Positions 13,077-19,989 of a stretch of DNA of 26,644 bases are shown piece after piece. Location of the stretch: positions 1-26,644 of IMG/VR virus record IMGVR_UViG_3300028025_003133; one strand, written 5' to 3'. Both the position numbers and the translations under genes were made by a program. Positions within the stretch are counted from its first letter, which is position 1. Each line of letters begins with the position of its first letter. The notes beneath the pieces were generated by a model. It ran no database searches. It was given only the letters and a program-made list of their open reading frames with translations, and was not told where the DNA came from. This DNA is from a virus.

Positions 13077-14624
13077 TTATACCTCTGAGTGGCTTAGGAA
13101 CTCGGATAGTGTACCAAGGTTCAAGTCAAACTTACCCTGACTGTCATACCCTTTGTCAATAAACGCTTTGTTTATTTCTCGTTTTTGTTGCAACATCTCG
13201 TATTGACGTTCCTCAATGGAACCTTTCATTACGAATGATACGACTGTAACATGCGGGTGTACCGACGATAGTCGGATAATGCGGGCTTCTCTTTGGTCCA
13301 ATTTTCCAGCAGACCAAGGTAAATCGTAAGAGATAAGGTAATTGGCTTGCGGTAAGTCCACCCCGTAACCTCCTGCATCAGAGGATAAAAAGAGCCGAAC
13401 ATTATCATCGGTTGCGAACTTTTGCTTTGCAACATCTCTCTGGTCTGCGCCCATACCACCCATGAAGAGTACGCTGTCCGTAAGTCCTTTAGTTGCTTCC
13501 TGGATAATCCGTAAGTTTTTCTTAAAGAATGAGAATAGAACAACTTTATTAGTTGGGTCTTCATTTAATACATCCTCAATGTAATTGACAACTGTGTCTA
13601 GTTTGGGTGTCTTATAGGTCTCGGGGAGCCATCCTTCCGAAAGGATTCTGGAGGCGTATGCACTTCCCTCAGTGTTTTGAGTAGGGTCGTCAAACGCTTT
13701 GGCTGACTCCACCACCAGCCTAGGATTATCGCAGAGCATACGTAATACAGTAAGCCTAGACATAATTTGACCTTGTGCTTCATTTCCTTGTCCCCCGTGG
13801 TAATGCGACCAAAGGTCAAATGACCTTCCGTGGCTTGTTATTGCTTTTTGAATTTCGGCTAAAAGGTCAGCCGCAATGCGTTCATAGACTCCAGCAACGC
13901 CAGTGTCAAATTGAACAGGTATTACTTGTGTAATGACTTCAGGAAGTTGGTCCTTGATGTCATCTCGTGTTTTACGAACCATTGCTTCTGACATTGAGTC
14001 ATTGAGTTGTTTTAAGTTACGGTACCTAGTTGGTTTGCCAAAGTGGTCACGAACAATAAAAGTCCTGTCAAACACATCAAACTTACCTAGTACTGAAGTA
14101 TCTACAAATTGCATAATTGAAAACAGTTCTTCTGGTTTGTTCTCAATTGGTTGACCTGTTAATGCAAAACGGTAGTGGCACTTAGCCCCTAGTTTTTTAA
14201 GCATCTTAGAACGCTTAGAAGTAAATGATTTAATGATTGTGGCTTCATCTATAACCATGGCGTTGAACCGCATGGCTTCCCATTGCGCCAAGTCTTTAGT
14301 AAGGCTTTCAGGGTTTACAATGATGTATTGGCAACCAATAGACAAACGCCATAACTTCTCACGTTGTTTAGGGGTGCCATCAATAACAATTGCTCTAGAC
14401 GTAGTGAACTTGTTTATTTCACGAAGCCACTGGTACTTGAGACTGCTCGGAACAACTACGCACACTTTACTAATCTCATTGTCATCAATTAAAGATTCAA
14501 TAGTAGAAAGTGTTGTGGGAGTTTTACCAGCACCCATAACCATGGCAAGGAGCATCTGTCCCCGCTCTACCATTCTTTCACTTGCTTCTTGTTGAAAGGG
14601 GTACAAGGTTCCTATAAAGGTCAC
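13077..14624 (-). CDS. SNF2-type DNA helicase/translocase, about 515 aa
   Basis: This is a two-lobe superfamily 2 ATPase. Motif I is MGAGKT (about 30-35), motif Ia is VVPSSLKYQW, motif II is VIDEAT (about 116-121), motif III is ALTGQPIENK, motif V is SSDAGGYGVDLPQA and motif VI is DQREARIIRLSS. This is the SNF2/Rad54-like arrangement found in many phages, where such proteins remodel or translocate on duplex DNA during recombination. The start is taken at GTG 14624, overlapping the primase stop by 4 bp (GTGA); GTG 14633 would add three residues but lacks a ribosome binding site. Motif III has Gln where Thr is usual (LTGTP). Confidence 0.9.
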   Translation of the reverse strand: MTFIGTLYPFQQEASERMVERGQMLLAMVMGAGKTPTTLSTIESLIDDNEISKVCVVVPSSLKYQWLREINKFTTSRAIVIDGTPKQREKLWRLSIGCQYIIVNPESLTKDLAQWEAMRFNAMVIDEATIIKSFTSKRSKMLKKLGAKCHYRFALTGQPIENKPEELFSIMQFVDTSVLGKFDVFDRTFIVRDHFGKPTRYRNLKQLNDSMSEAMVRKTRDDIKDQLPEVITQVIPVQFDTGVAGVYERIAADLLAEIQKAITSHGRSFDLWSHYHGGQGNEAQGQIMSRLTVLRMLCDNPRLVVESAKAFDDPTQNTEGSAYASRILSEGWLPETYKTPKLDTVVNYIEDVLNEDPTNKVVLFSFFKKNLRIIQEATKGLTDSVLFMGGMGADQRDVAKQKFATDDNVRLFLSSDAGGYGVDLPQANYLISYDLPWSAGKLDQREARIIRLSSVHPHVTVVSFVMKGSIEERQYEMLQQKREINKAFIDKGYDSQGKFDLNLGTLSEFLSHSEV

Positions 14625-15532
14625 AGAATCCACCCAGGGATTGCAGTAGCAGTACTAATTGCGTCAAATATCTCTTCGTCTGCCATGTCACCTATGTCTT
14701 TTGCTTTTGTGTTCTTATAGTTTAACCATAAAACGCCATCATCAAATCGTGGCAATGTTTTAAACAACATCTTGTTGGCTTTTAATCCAGCCTCATCATT
14801 GTCCATTGCCACAATTACTTTAGATGCGACGGAGTTAAGCAAACTAAGTTGCTCTGTGCTGACATACGAACCAAATGTTGCTAGTCCTTGTACGCCTGTT
14901 GTAATGGACGCTAAGCGCACAACATCTAGTGGTGACTCTAGAAGTACCGCTGGTTTGTTTAAGAACTTCTCAATGCCAAACAAGGTGTGGCTCTTCTTAA
15001 TACCAATTGGGTAATTGCGAACCCAATCAGTCTTTTTAGATTGCCAACCCATTAGGTGCCCCATAGGAGACACAATCGGAATAACCCATGACTTGTTTTT
15101 AGTATCCCAACGGATGCCGTAAGAGCGTGCGATAGATGCATCTAGATTCCTGTTGTACAAATAGGATGCTGGTACTTCATCAAAACGACTGTATGAAATC
15201 CAATCAATCTCAGGTTCGGGTTCAGGAAGGTTCTCACGACCAATCCTACTAAGGCTTGAGTTAATCAGAAATGAATGAACATCAATGAGTGATGCTTCAT
15301 CACCAGTCAGCGTAGAGATTAAACCTACAAGGGTTCCACGCCCTCCACATGAATAACAAATCCATAAACCAGTCTCTGCGTTCATAGACCAAGATGGTGA
15401 CCTATCAACGTGACCAGTGCGTTCTAAGTGAACAGGACAGCGTCCTGATATTTCACGTTCACCTGCGTTAGTAACTTCAACACCAAGGTCAATTAAGACA
15501 CTTTGAATGTCAGTAGTACCAGTTGCCGTCAT
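14621..15532 (-). CDS. DNA primase, CHC2 zinc finger plus Toprim, 303 aa
   Basis: ATG 15532 is used because GAGAG lies 5 bp upstream and the longer frame from 15616 would overlap the helicase by more than 100 bp. Zinc-binding residues are Cys 32, His 35 (CPVH), Cys 59 and Cys 62 (CYSC). The Toprim core has LLESPLDVV (Glu 199) and AMDNDEAGLKA (Asp 244, Asp 246). The protein is shorter than bacterial DnaG and lacks the C-terminal helicase-binding domain; here the helicase is separate. It makes primers at the phage fork. The 23-bp overlap with the DnaB-like gene suggests coupled expression. Confidence 0.92.
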   Translation of the reverse strand: MTATGTTDIQSVLIDLGVEVTNAGEREISGRCPVHLERTGHVDRSPSWSMNAETGLWICYSCGGRGTLVGLISTLTGDEASLIDVHSFLINSSLSRIGRENLPEPEPEIDWISYSRFDEVPASYLYNRNLDASIARSYGIRWDTKNKSWVIPIVSPMGHLMGWQSKKTDWVRNYPIGIKKSHTLFGIEKFLNKPAVLLESPLDVVRLASITTGVQGLATFGSYVSTEQLSLLNSVASKVIVAMDNDEAGLKANKMLFKTLPRFDDGVLWLNYKNTKAKDIGDMADEEIFDAISTATAIPGWIL

Positions 15533-16760
15533 TGCCACTCTCGTCCACCTCTGTAAAGTCCATGTTTTCCCAATCCCATTTAATTCGTACTTCTCCCTTG
15601 GGGGCAGTACGAGCAAGGATTACTCTAATAATTGATTGGTTGTCAATGTCTGGGTCAGACTCAACACCCAGTACAAGGTCTGAGTCTTGTACGAATGATG
15701 ATGAGTAACCAATAGAGTCTGCTGTTACTTGGCGAGACTTCTTGTTACCCAGTTTCCATGACAACACTTGTGTTGTTCCCACGATGGGAATGTCAAACCG
15801 CTGTGCAAGACGTTTAAGTGAGCGTGTGATGTTTGTAAGCGCTTGCGAACTTCCTTTAGGCTCGCCATGCTCATCGTCCATGAGATACACACCATCAACA
15901 AACAAAATGCCAGGGCGGTACTGCTGAATCTTTCCAGCAATAGCACTTACTGTTGTAAGGGATGTGGAGTCTTCAGTCATGTGGAATGGGTGCATGTTCT
16001 TGCGAAGTTTAAGAACCTTCTCAATGTTTTCCATCTCACGCTTTGTCAGGTCACCTCTAATGATTCTCGTATGAGAAGTCTTGGAGATAAGGGCGTCATA
16101 ACGAGCCTCTTGTTCTTCAATACTCATTTCAAATGAAACAAACATTGGGCTGATGCCATGTTCGTGTGCAGCGTTAGCCATGATAAGACTCATCATTGAC
16201 TTTCCCTTTTTGGCTTCACCAACAAACGTAATCAACTGCTGTGGTCGTAGTCCTGCTGTAATGCGGTCAAGACCTATAAACCCTGTAGGAATACCTCGTA
16301 GAGCGTTAGGCATGTTACGCATCTCTTCGTAACGGCTTAGTCGTGCTTCCCAGTTCTGAACAATGTCAACATCTCGTAAGCGTGCTGTCTCAGTTGAGGC
16401 ACGTTGTAACCCTGCCGACAGTTCCATAAAGGCTTCATCAACAAGATTGTTGTTCAGCGCAGGCATTACTGTGCTGATGGTTTCAATTAGCCGTTGTCGT
16501 TTGTAGGAGTGAAACAACTCATCAATGAGTGCAGGGAATGGTTCCATTGAAGCGTCAGAAAGTATGACGTCTCCAAACTCTTGGTGGAAAGCACGGTCTG
16601 TTGGTACTGACCCATACTCTCTCCAATAGTTTGAAATCCACAACCACATCTTTTGTGTCTCACCTGAGAAGTGGTCGGGACGAAGACCTGCATTGATGAT
16701 TGGAGTAATGTCTGCCGACTCAATTACTTTGCTAATGATGAGATGTTCTGAGTTAGCCAT
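15510..16760 (-). CDS. dnaB: DnaB-like replicative helicase, 416 aa
   Basis: The N-terminal helical domain (about 1-110) is followed by a RecA-like motor: Walker A GEAKKGKS (181-188), the VSFEMS strand (Glu 211), Walker B ILFVDGVYLM (Asp 289), and a Gln in VGTTQVLSW. This is the DnaB/gp4 type, slightly shorter than bacterial DnaB (about 470 aa). The start is taken as ATG 16760, overlapping the preceding TGA by 1 bp; ATG 16772 would add four residues. It unwinds the phage fork and probably contacts the primase encoded next and the DnaC-like loader two genes upstream. Confidence 0.93.
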   Translation of the reverse strand: MANSEHLIISKVIESADITPIINAGLRPDHFSGETQKMWLWISNYWREYGSVPTDRAFHQEFGDVILSDASMEPFPALIDELFHSYKRQRLIETISTVMPALNNNLVDEAFMELSAGLQRASTETARLRDVDIVQNWEARLSRYEEMRNMPNALRGIPTGFIGLDRITAGLRPQQLITFVGEAKKGKSMMSLIMANAAHEHGISPMFVSFEMSIEEQEARYDALISKTSHTRIIRGDLTKREMENIEKVLKLRKNMHPFHMTEDSTSLTTVSAIAGKIQQYRPGILFVDGVYLMDDEHGEPKGSSQALTNITRSLKRLAQRFDIPIVGTTQVLSWKLGNKKSRQVTADSIGYSSSFVQDSDLVLGVESDPDIDNQSIIRVILARTAPKGEVRIKWDWENMDFTEVDESGNDGNWYY

Positions 16761-17188
16761 CAGATGGACCATGCTTTCTTGGAGTCTGCTACCGTTGCAC
16801 GGATGCCAATGATGGCGGCTTGTTCTTGCTCGGGGACATAGATAGTACGGACTGAACGCTTAAAACGCAAGTCATATGACAATTCTTCTGGATTTGCATA
16901 ACCGTAGACGGGGAGTGACACACCTTTGCGCCCAAGCCACCTGTCAATTGCATCAACAGCATCTAGTCCTAAAAAGGTATAAACCTCTGTGTCAATACCT
17001 AAACGGTCTGAATAATCTACTAAGGCTTTTAATGGGAGTTCGTGTGGTTTCCATTTGCTGAGTTCTTTATCCCAGTCGGCACCTGCACGTTGAAAGAACC
17101 TGCGCTCAGGAGGGGAAGCAAGTAACCCTTCAAAAACAACACCTTGACCAATGTCATTGAAATTTCCAATGTCATTACTTTGCATCAT
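16760..17188 (-). CDS. Hypothetical replication-module protein, about 142 aa
   Basis: I do not recognise the family. The core reads VVFEGLLASPPERRFFQRAG, then TEVYTFLGLDAVDAIDRWL and RSVRTIYVPEQEQAAIIGIR. The start is uncertain: tandem ATGs at 17188/17185 give a 14-bp overlap with the loader gene, while ATG 17221 would extend it by 11 residues; neither has a clear ribosome binding site. Its place between the loader and the helicase suggests a part in helicase loading or a replisome link. Confidence 0.65.
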   Translation of the reverse strand: MMQSNDIGNFNDIGQGVVFEGLLASPPERRFFQRAGADWDKELSKWKPHELPLKALVDYSDRLGIDTEVYTFLGLDAVDAIDRWLGRKGVSLPVYGYANPEELSYDLRFKRSVRTIYVPEQEQAAIIGIRATVADSKKAWSI

Positions 17189-17822
17189 TGAAAACCATTC
17201 GGTAGTCAGGTCCTTCAACATTTATAAAATAACAACTCTCTTGGAGAATGGATAGCAAACGCTTTCCATAAGTGCGACCAAGTTCGTTAGGGCTAAGAGA
17301 AGTTGTAACAATCGTTGTTAGTTTTTCTTCATACCGATTGTCAATCAAGGATATTAAAGCGTTACGTGCAAACTCTGTTGTTGCTCGTTCTGCTCCAAAA
17401 CCATCTAGCACTACCAAGTCAAAAGTTCTACGCATGTACTTCATCAGAAATGGGTCTGAATAGGGTTCAGGTAATTCACCATCATTACGCATTTCATCGT
17501 AAACCATGTCAACGTAACGGTCAGCAGTAATAAAGATTCCTGACAATGGGTGTGTCTCAACTGAGGCAATCAAAGCACCTTGCGCTAAGTGTGTTTTACC
17601 AACACCCGTAGAACCATAAAGAAGAAACCCCATCCCTTCTTGAACATTCTTTAAGACAGTTGTGCACCAATGATTGAGTGCATTGAACGCATCAGTGTCT
17701 CCTGCTTCGTAGTCATAAGTTGACAACGTCTTGCCTTGGTAACGGGCAGGTATGCGAAGGTTCTTTAAACGTTCGTCTTTGCTCCTGTTTTGCCAATACT
17801 TGTTGCTATGCCATTCACTCAT
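17175..17822 (-). CDS. dnaC: DnaC/IstB-like ATPase, phage helicase loader, 215 aa
   Basis: This is an AAA+ ATPase of the DnaC/DnaI type. Walker A is GSTGVGKT (70-77), Walker B is DLVVLDGFGAE (Asp 140), sensor 1 is TTIVTTSLSP, and an Arg near the C-terminus (GRTYGKRLLSIL) fits an arginine finger region. The length is typical of phage loaders. It very likely places the DnaB-like helicase encoded two genes downstream. The neighbouring upstream genes (initiator and a 140-aa protein) complete a lambda O/P-type arrangement. The start overlaps the upstream stop by 8 bp. IstB-like transposition is unlikely because no transposase is present. Confidence 0.9.
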   Translation of the reverse strand: MSEWHSNKYWQNRSKDERLKNLRIPARYQGKTLSTYDYEAGDTDAFNALNHWCTTVLKNVQEGMGFLLYGSTGVGKTHLAQGALIASVETHPLSGIFITADRYVDMVYDEMRNDGELPEPYSDPFLMKYMRRTFDLVVLDGFGAERATTEFARNALISLIDNRYEEKLTTIVTTSLSPNELGRTYGKRLLSILQESCYFINVEGPDYRMVFNDAK

Positions 17823-18237
17823 TGTTACTCATTAATCGTGGGTCAATCTTGGGACCATCGTAGGGGATGTTTTCTTCAACGGTGCCAACTTTTTTAGCCA
17901 AGGAATCAAGGCGACCAATGAAAGCCTTCCATGCTGGTATCCCATCCGTCAATGGTTTGATATTTATATCTTTATGAAACTGTGTAATCATTGCCCTGAT
18001 GTCATCGTGTGTTCTTCCTGTTTCAAGGATTGTGTTAAATGCTTTCATCATGGCTGGAGCATTTACTTGGGAGTTCATGAGATTTTCCGTGTCCATCAAA
18101 AGTTGGTCTCTGAATTCGTAGACCAAAGACGCCAAGGTGTTCTTTTGTTTTGGTTTCTTTTTTGAAGTGTCTTGTGCTGGGGCGTCTGGGTCGGAGCCAA
18201 AGGTTAAGCCCCAGTCATCTTGCTGTCGTGGTTTCAT
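17815..18237 (-). CDS. Hypothetical replication protein with KIDPRLMS tail, 140 aa
   Basis: Residues 1-35 are polar and basic (SKKKPKQKNTLASL). The middle is helical (about 40-110). It ends GPKIDPRLMSNNE, which shares KIDPRLMS with the end of the upstream initiator although the codons differ. That peptide could be a docking tail for a common partner, such as the loader or helicase; this is inference. It starts in an ATGA overlap with the initiator gene. No catalytic motif is seen. Confidence 0.7.
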   Translation of the reverse strand: MKPRQQDDWGLTFGSDPDAPAQDTSKKKPKQKNTLASLVYEFRDQLLMDTENLMNSQVNAPAMMKAFNTILETGRTHDDIRAMITQFHKDINIKPLTDGIPAWKAFIGRLDSLAKKVGTVEENIPYDGPKIDPRLMSNNE

Positions 18238-18701
18238 GACATCAACCTTGGGTCTATCTTTCCTAATTTTCCCCTTCTAGTTTGTTTATTCTTGTTTGTT
18301 ATTCTTATTTGGGTAGCACCCCCGCTACCCTCGGGGGTAGCACCCGTGCTACTACTGGGTAGCGCCCCCGCTACCCCTAATGGGGAGGGTGGCACACCTG
18401 CTACCCCTAAATAATTAGGGTTATTGAAGTTCACCAAGTACTCATTTGGGAGGCTTCTACCGTTCTTGGATTGGCTCCGTTTTATAAGAACACCGAGGTC
18501 AACCAGTTTGTTAACTGACCGAATTACCGTGGTTCGGTGGTAGCCAGTTTTCTGAGCCACGTGGTCATAGGTGGTCCATAGAGACTGCGTTTTGCCGTTC
18601 ATGTAGCAAAGCATCTCTAGTAAAACATCCGTCGTTGTGGCGTCTCCACGCAAGTATTCCCTAAGCCACGTAGGGTATTGAAGGAAAGGTCCGTCAGCCA
18701 T
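18234..18701 (-). CDS. Winged-helix replication initiator (lambda O-like), 155 aa
   Basis: ATG 18701 is used because AAGGAG stands 6 bp upstream and a promoter lies at 18727-18754. Residues 20-95 form a winged helix (LWTTYDHVAQKTGYHRTTVI, then RSVNKLVDLGVLIKRS). A Gly/Pro/Ser linker (99-131) is encoded by the four iterons, then a basic segment (ITNKNKQTRRGKLG) leads to the final KIDPRLMS. This matches lambda O in plan: N-terminal DNA binding, origin inside the gene, C-terminal partner contact. It should bind the iterons and recruit the loader-helicase. A plain transcription regulator is the alternative. Confidence 0.8.
   Translation of the reverse strand: MADGPFLQYPTWLREYLRGDATTTDVLLEMLCYMNGKTQSLWTTYDHVAQKTGYHRTTVIRSVNKLVDLGVLIKRSQSKNGRSLPNEYLVNFNNPNYLGVAGVPPSPLGVAGALPSSSTGATPEGSGGATQIRITNKNKQTRRGKLGKIDPRLMS
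18250..18412. other. Putative phage replication origin inside the initiator gene
   Basis: Four palindromic iterons (18311-18406) stand next to an AT-rich tract at 18278-18310 (27 of 33 bases are A or T, with almost all pyrimidines on the plus strand). Order along the gene is wing domain, iterons, AT-rich tract, as in lambda ori within O. The iterons are the likely initiator sites and the AT-rich tract the likely unwinding element. The evidence is the sequence layout plus the initiator and loader genes around it; no function is measured. Confidence 0.7.
18311..18406. repeat. Four tandem 20-bp palindromic iterons, gggtagc-N6-gctaccc
   Basis: The copies are 18311-18330, 18335-18354, 18357-18376 and 18387-18406. 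Copies 1 and 3 are perfect (gggtagc-N6-gctaccc). Copy 2 ends gctacta and copy 4 begins gggtggc. Centre-to-centre distances are 24, 22 and 30 bp, so they lie close to a two- to three-turn spacing. The six-base centres differ, as expected if the arms are the bound part. They sit in the linker codons of the initiator. Confidence 0.8.
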
Positions 18702-18726
18702 GTTCTGCTCCTTTTGATGGGTCTGA

Positions 18727-18754
18727 AGCATACACCATGAACCGCTCTTGTCCA
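18727..18754 (-). promoter_or_regulatory. Promoter for the leftward replication genes
   Basis: Read on the minus strand: -35 TGGACA (18749-18754), 16-bp spacer, -10 TATGCT (18727-18732). Transcription would start near 18720, leaving a leader of about 19 bases that contains the AAGGAG ribosome binding site of the initiator. Five of six -35 positions match TTGACA. Confidence 0.55.
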
Positions 18755-18759
18755 TGGGG

Positions 18760-18765
18760 TACACT
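18760..18765 (+). promoter_or_regulatory. -10 element of a probable leaderless rightward promoter
   Basis: TACACT (TAnnnT) ends 6 bp before the ATG at 18772, so transcription would begin at or within a base of the start codon. No ribosome binding site precedes that ATG. Leaderless mRNAs of this form are common in Actinobacteria. A good -35 is not seen at the expected place (18736-18742). Confidence 0.5.
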
Positions 18766-18771
18766 ATTTTG

Positions 18772-18933
18772 ATGGCTAGCAAAAAAGTATGGGACACACC
18801 AGACCCTTCCAAAAAAGACAAGAAACTGACGCCTGAACAAAAGGCTAAAGCAAAGGCTCGTGCTAAAAATGCTGGTCGCCCTTACCCAAACTTAGTGGAC
18901 AACATGGCTGTGTCCAAAAAAGGAAAGAAATAA
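18772..18933 (+). CDS. Small Lys-rich basic protein, 53 aa
   Basis: The protein begins MASKKVWDTPDPSKKDKKLT, has a basic helix (PEQKAKAKARAKNAGRPYPN), and ends LVDNMAVSKKGKK. The high Lys/Arg content suggests nucleic-acid binding, and GRPYPNLVDN is a motif seen in small phage proteins (from memory). It is the first gene of the short plus-strand operon and apparently leaderless. Function is unknown. Confidence 0.7.
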   Translation: MASKKVWDTPDPSKKDKKLTPEQKAKAKARAKNAGRPYPNLVDNMAVSKKGKK

Positions 18934-18935
18934 CA

Positions 18936-19058
18936 ATGTGTAAAGAATGTGGCTGTGGTATCACAGACAAGAAAAACCCTCTCTTTGGCAAAGGCGCTGC
19001 TAAAAAAGCACCTGCTAAAAAAACTGCTGCTAAAAAGGCCGCTGCTAAGAAAAAATAA
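18936..19058 (+). CDS. Tiny Cys-cluster plus histone H1-like Lys/Ala tail protein, 40 aa
   Basis: This is a very short ORF, ATG 18936 to TAA 19058 (which overlaps the next ATG by 1 bp). The head is MCKECGCGITDKKN, with three Cys in a CxxCxC knuckle. The tail is KKAPAKKTAAKKAAAKKK, like the C-terminal domain of histone H1 and of bacterial H1-like proteins. AGGAAAG precedes the start by about 10 bp. It may bind DNA or RNA; the pairing of a metal knuckle with an H1-type tail is unusual. Its coupling to neighbours supports it as a real gene. Confidence 0.65.
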   Translation: MCKECGCGITDKKNPLFGKGAAKKAPAKKTAAKKAAAKKK

Positions 19059-19282
19059 TGAACATTAAAGACAAGTTGATGGTGTACATCACTTTAGGTA
19101 TTTTAGGGTTCATTGGTTTAGTTGTTATTGGCGAATACGCCTCAATGCTTGCACAGCAGGCTTCAACTGGTGAAAAGTTTGCAACTAACTCAGATGCTAT
19201 TGCTTTAGTGCAAAATGCATTGGTTGGTCTTATTGGTATCATCGGTGGTTACTTTGCGGGTAGAAGCAAGGGTGAAGAATAA
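19058..19282 (+). CDS. Two-TM membrane protein, holin candidate, 74 aa
   Basis: There are two hydrophobic segments: MVYITLGILGFIGLVVIGEY (about 8-27) and ALVQNALVGLIGIIGGYFAG (about 49-68), separated by a polar loop, with a charged tail RSKGEE. This size and topology fit class II holins, but no endolysin is visible nearby. It is coupled to the genes on either side by TAATG overlaps. Other small phage membrane proteins have the same shape, so the holin call is tentative. Confidence 0.6.
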   Translation: MNIKDKLMVYITLGILGFIGLVVIGEYASMLAQQASTGEKFATNSDAIALVQNALVGLIGIIGGYFAGRSKGEE

Positions 19283-19548
19283 TGCCAGCAAAGAAAGACC
19301 CACGCTTAGAGCGTGCAGGTGTTTCAGGTTTTAATAAACCAAAGGCAACACCCGACCACCCAACCAAATCACACATTGTTGTTGCTAAAGAAGGTGACCA
19401 GATTAAAACTATTCGTTTTGGTCAACAAGGTGTGTCAGGTTCTCCTGACGGGTCTGCCCGTAACAAGGCATTTAAAGACCGTCATGCAAAGAATATCGCT
19501 AAAGGCAAAATGAGCGCCGCTTATTGGGCAAACAAGGAGAAGTGGTGA
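19282..19548 (+). CDS. Conserved phage protein of unknown function, 88 aa
   Basis: The sequence MPAKKDPRLERAGVSGFNKP and the parts TKSHIVVAKEGDQIKTIRFG and KNIAKGKMSAAYWANKEKW are those of a small basic protein that I recognise from cyanophage and marine phage genomes, usually called hypothetical. The core has a strand pattern (HIVVAKEGDQIKTIRFGQQG) and the ends are basic. It lies between the membrane protein and the Dps-like gene. A virion or DNA-associated role is possible. The stop overlaps the next GTG by 4 bp. Confidence 0.75.
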   Translation: MPAKKDPRLERAGVSGFNKPKATPDHPTKSHIVVAKEGDQIKTIRFGQQGVSGSPDGSARNKAFKDRHAKNIAKGKMSAAYWANKEKW

Positions 19549-19982
19549 GCACACTAACTAACGACCTCAAAACATTGCTGGCTGACTCTGTCACCATGTA
19601 CTTTGTTGCCCATGGGTATCATTGGAACGTAGAGGGCGCTGACTTCAGTCAGTATCATTCTTTGTTTGCTGACATCTATGAAGATGTATATTCCAGCATT
19701 GACACCATTGCCGAAGACCTACGCAAACTAGACGAGTATGCACCTTTCACCCTGAGCAAGTTCATTGACCTCAGAACGGTTGAAAGTGTTGAAGTGGCCC
19801 CTAACCCCAAAGCAATGGCAAAAGCCCTGCTAAAGGTCAATGAGGGGGTTCTCGTGACAATTGGCAAGGCTTTTGCTTCGGCTAATAAAGCCAATGAACA
19901 GGGTATTGCTAATTTCTTGGCAGAGCGTGATGACATGCACAAGAAATGGCGCTGGCAGTTAACTGCCTCCACTAAGTCCTAG
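19545..19982 (+). CDS. Dps-like ferritin protein, 145 aa
   Basis: GTG 19545 is used because AAGGAG (19534-19539) lies 5 bp before it. The Dps ferroxidase set is present at exact family spacing: His 26 (HWN), His 38, Asp 53 and Glu 57 (SIDTIAEDLR), as for E. coli H51, H63, D78 and E82. The helical bundle runs the full length, ending FLAERDDMHKKWRWQL. Dps proteins form 12-mers that oxidise and store iron and can shield DNA. A phage copy might protect DNA or limit oxidative damage. It overlaps the convergent leftward gene by 24 bp. Confidence 0.85.
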   Translation: MSTLTNDLKTLLADSVTMYFVAHGYHWNVEGADFSQYHSLFADIYEDVYSSIDTIAEDLRKLDEYAPFTLSKFIDLRTVESVEVAPNPKAMAKALLKVNEGVLVTIGKAFASANKANEQGIANFLAERDDMHKKWRWQLTASTKS

Positions 19983-19989
19983 AAGGACT
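19954..19989. terminator. Inverted repeats at the convergent gene ends, weak terminator candidate
   Basis: A perfect 14-bp palindrome ggcagttaactgcc (19954-19967) and a stem agtcct-aga-aggact (19975-19989) lie where the plus-strand operon and the leftward block meet. Neither is followed by a clear T-run on either strand, so a bidirectional terminator is possible but poorly supported. Confidence 0.25.

Noticed and set aside
17175-17822. IstB-type transposition ATPase
   Set aside because: No transposase, terminal repeats or target duplication; the gene sits between initiator and DnaB-like helicase, so helicase loader is the better reading.
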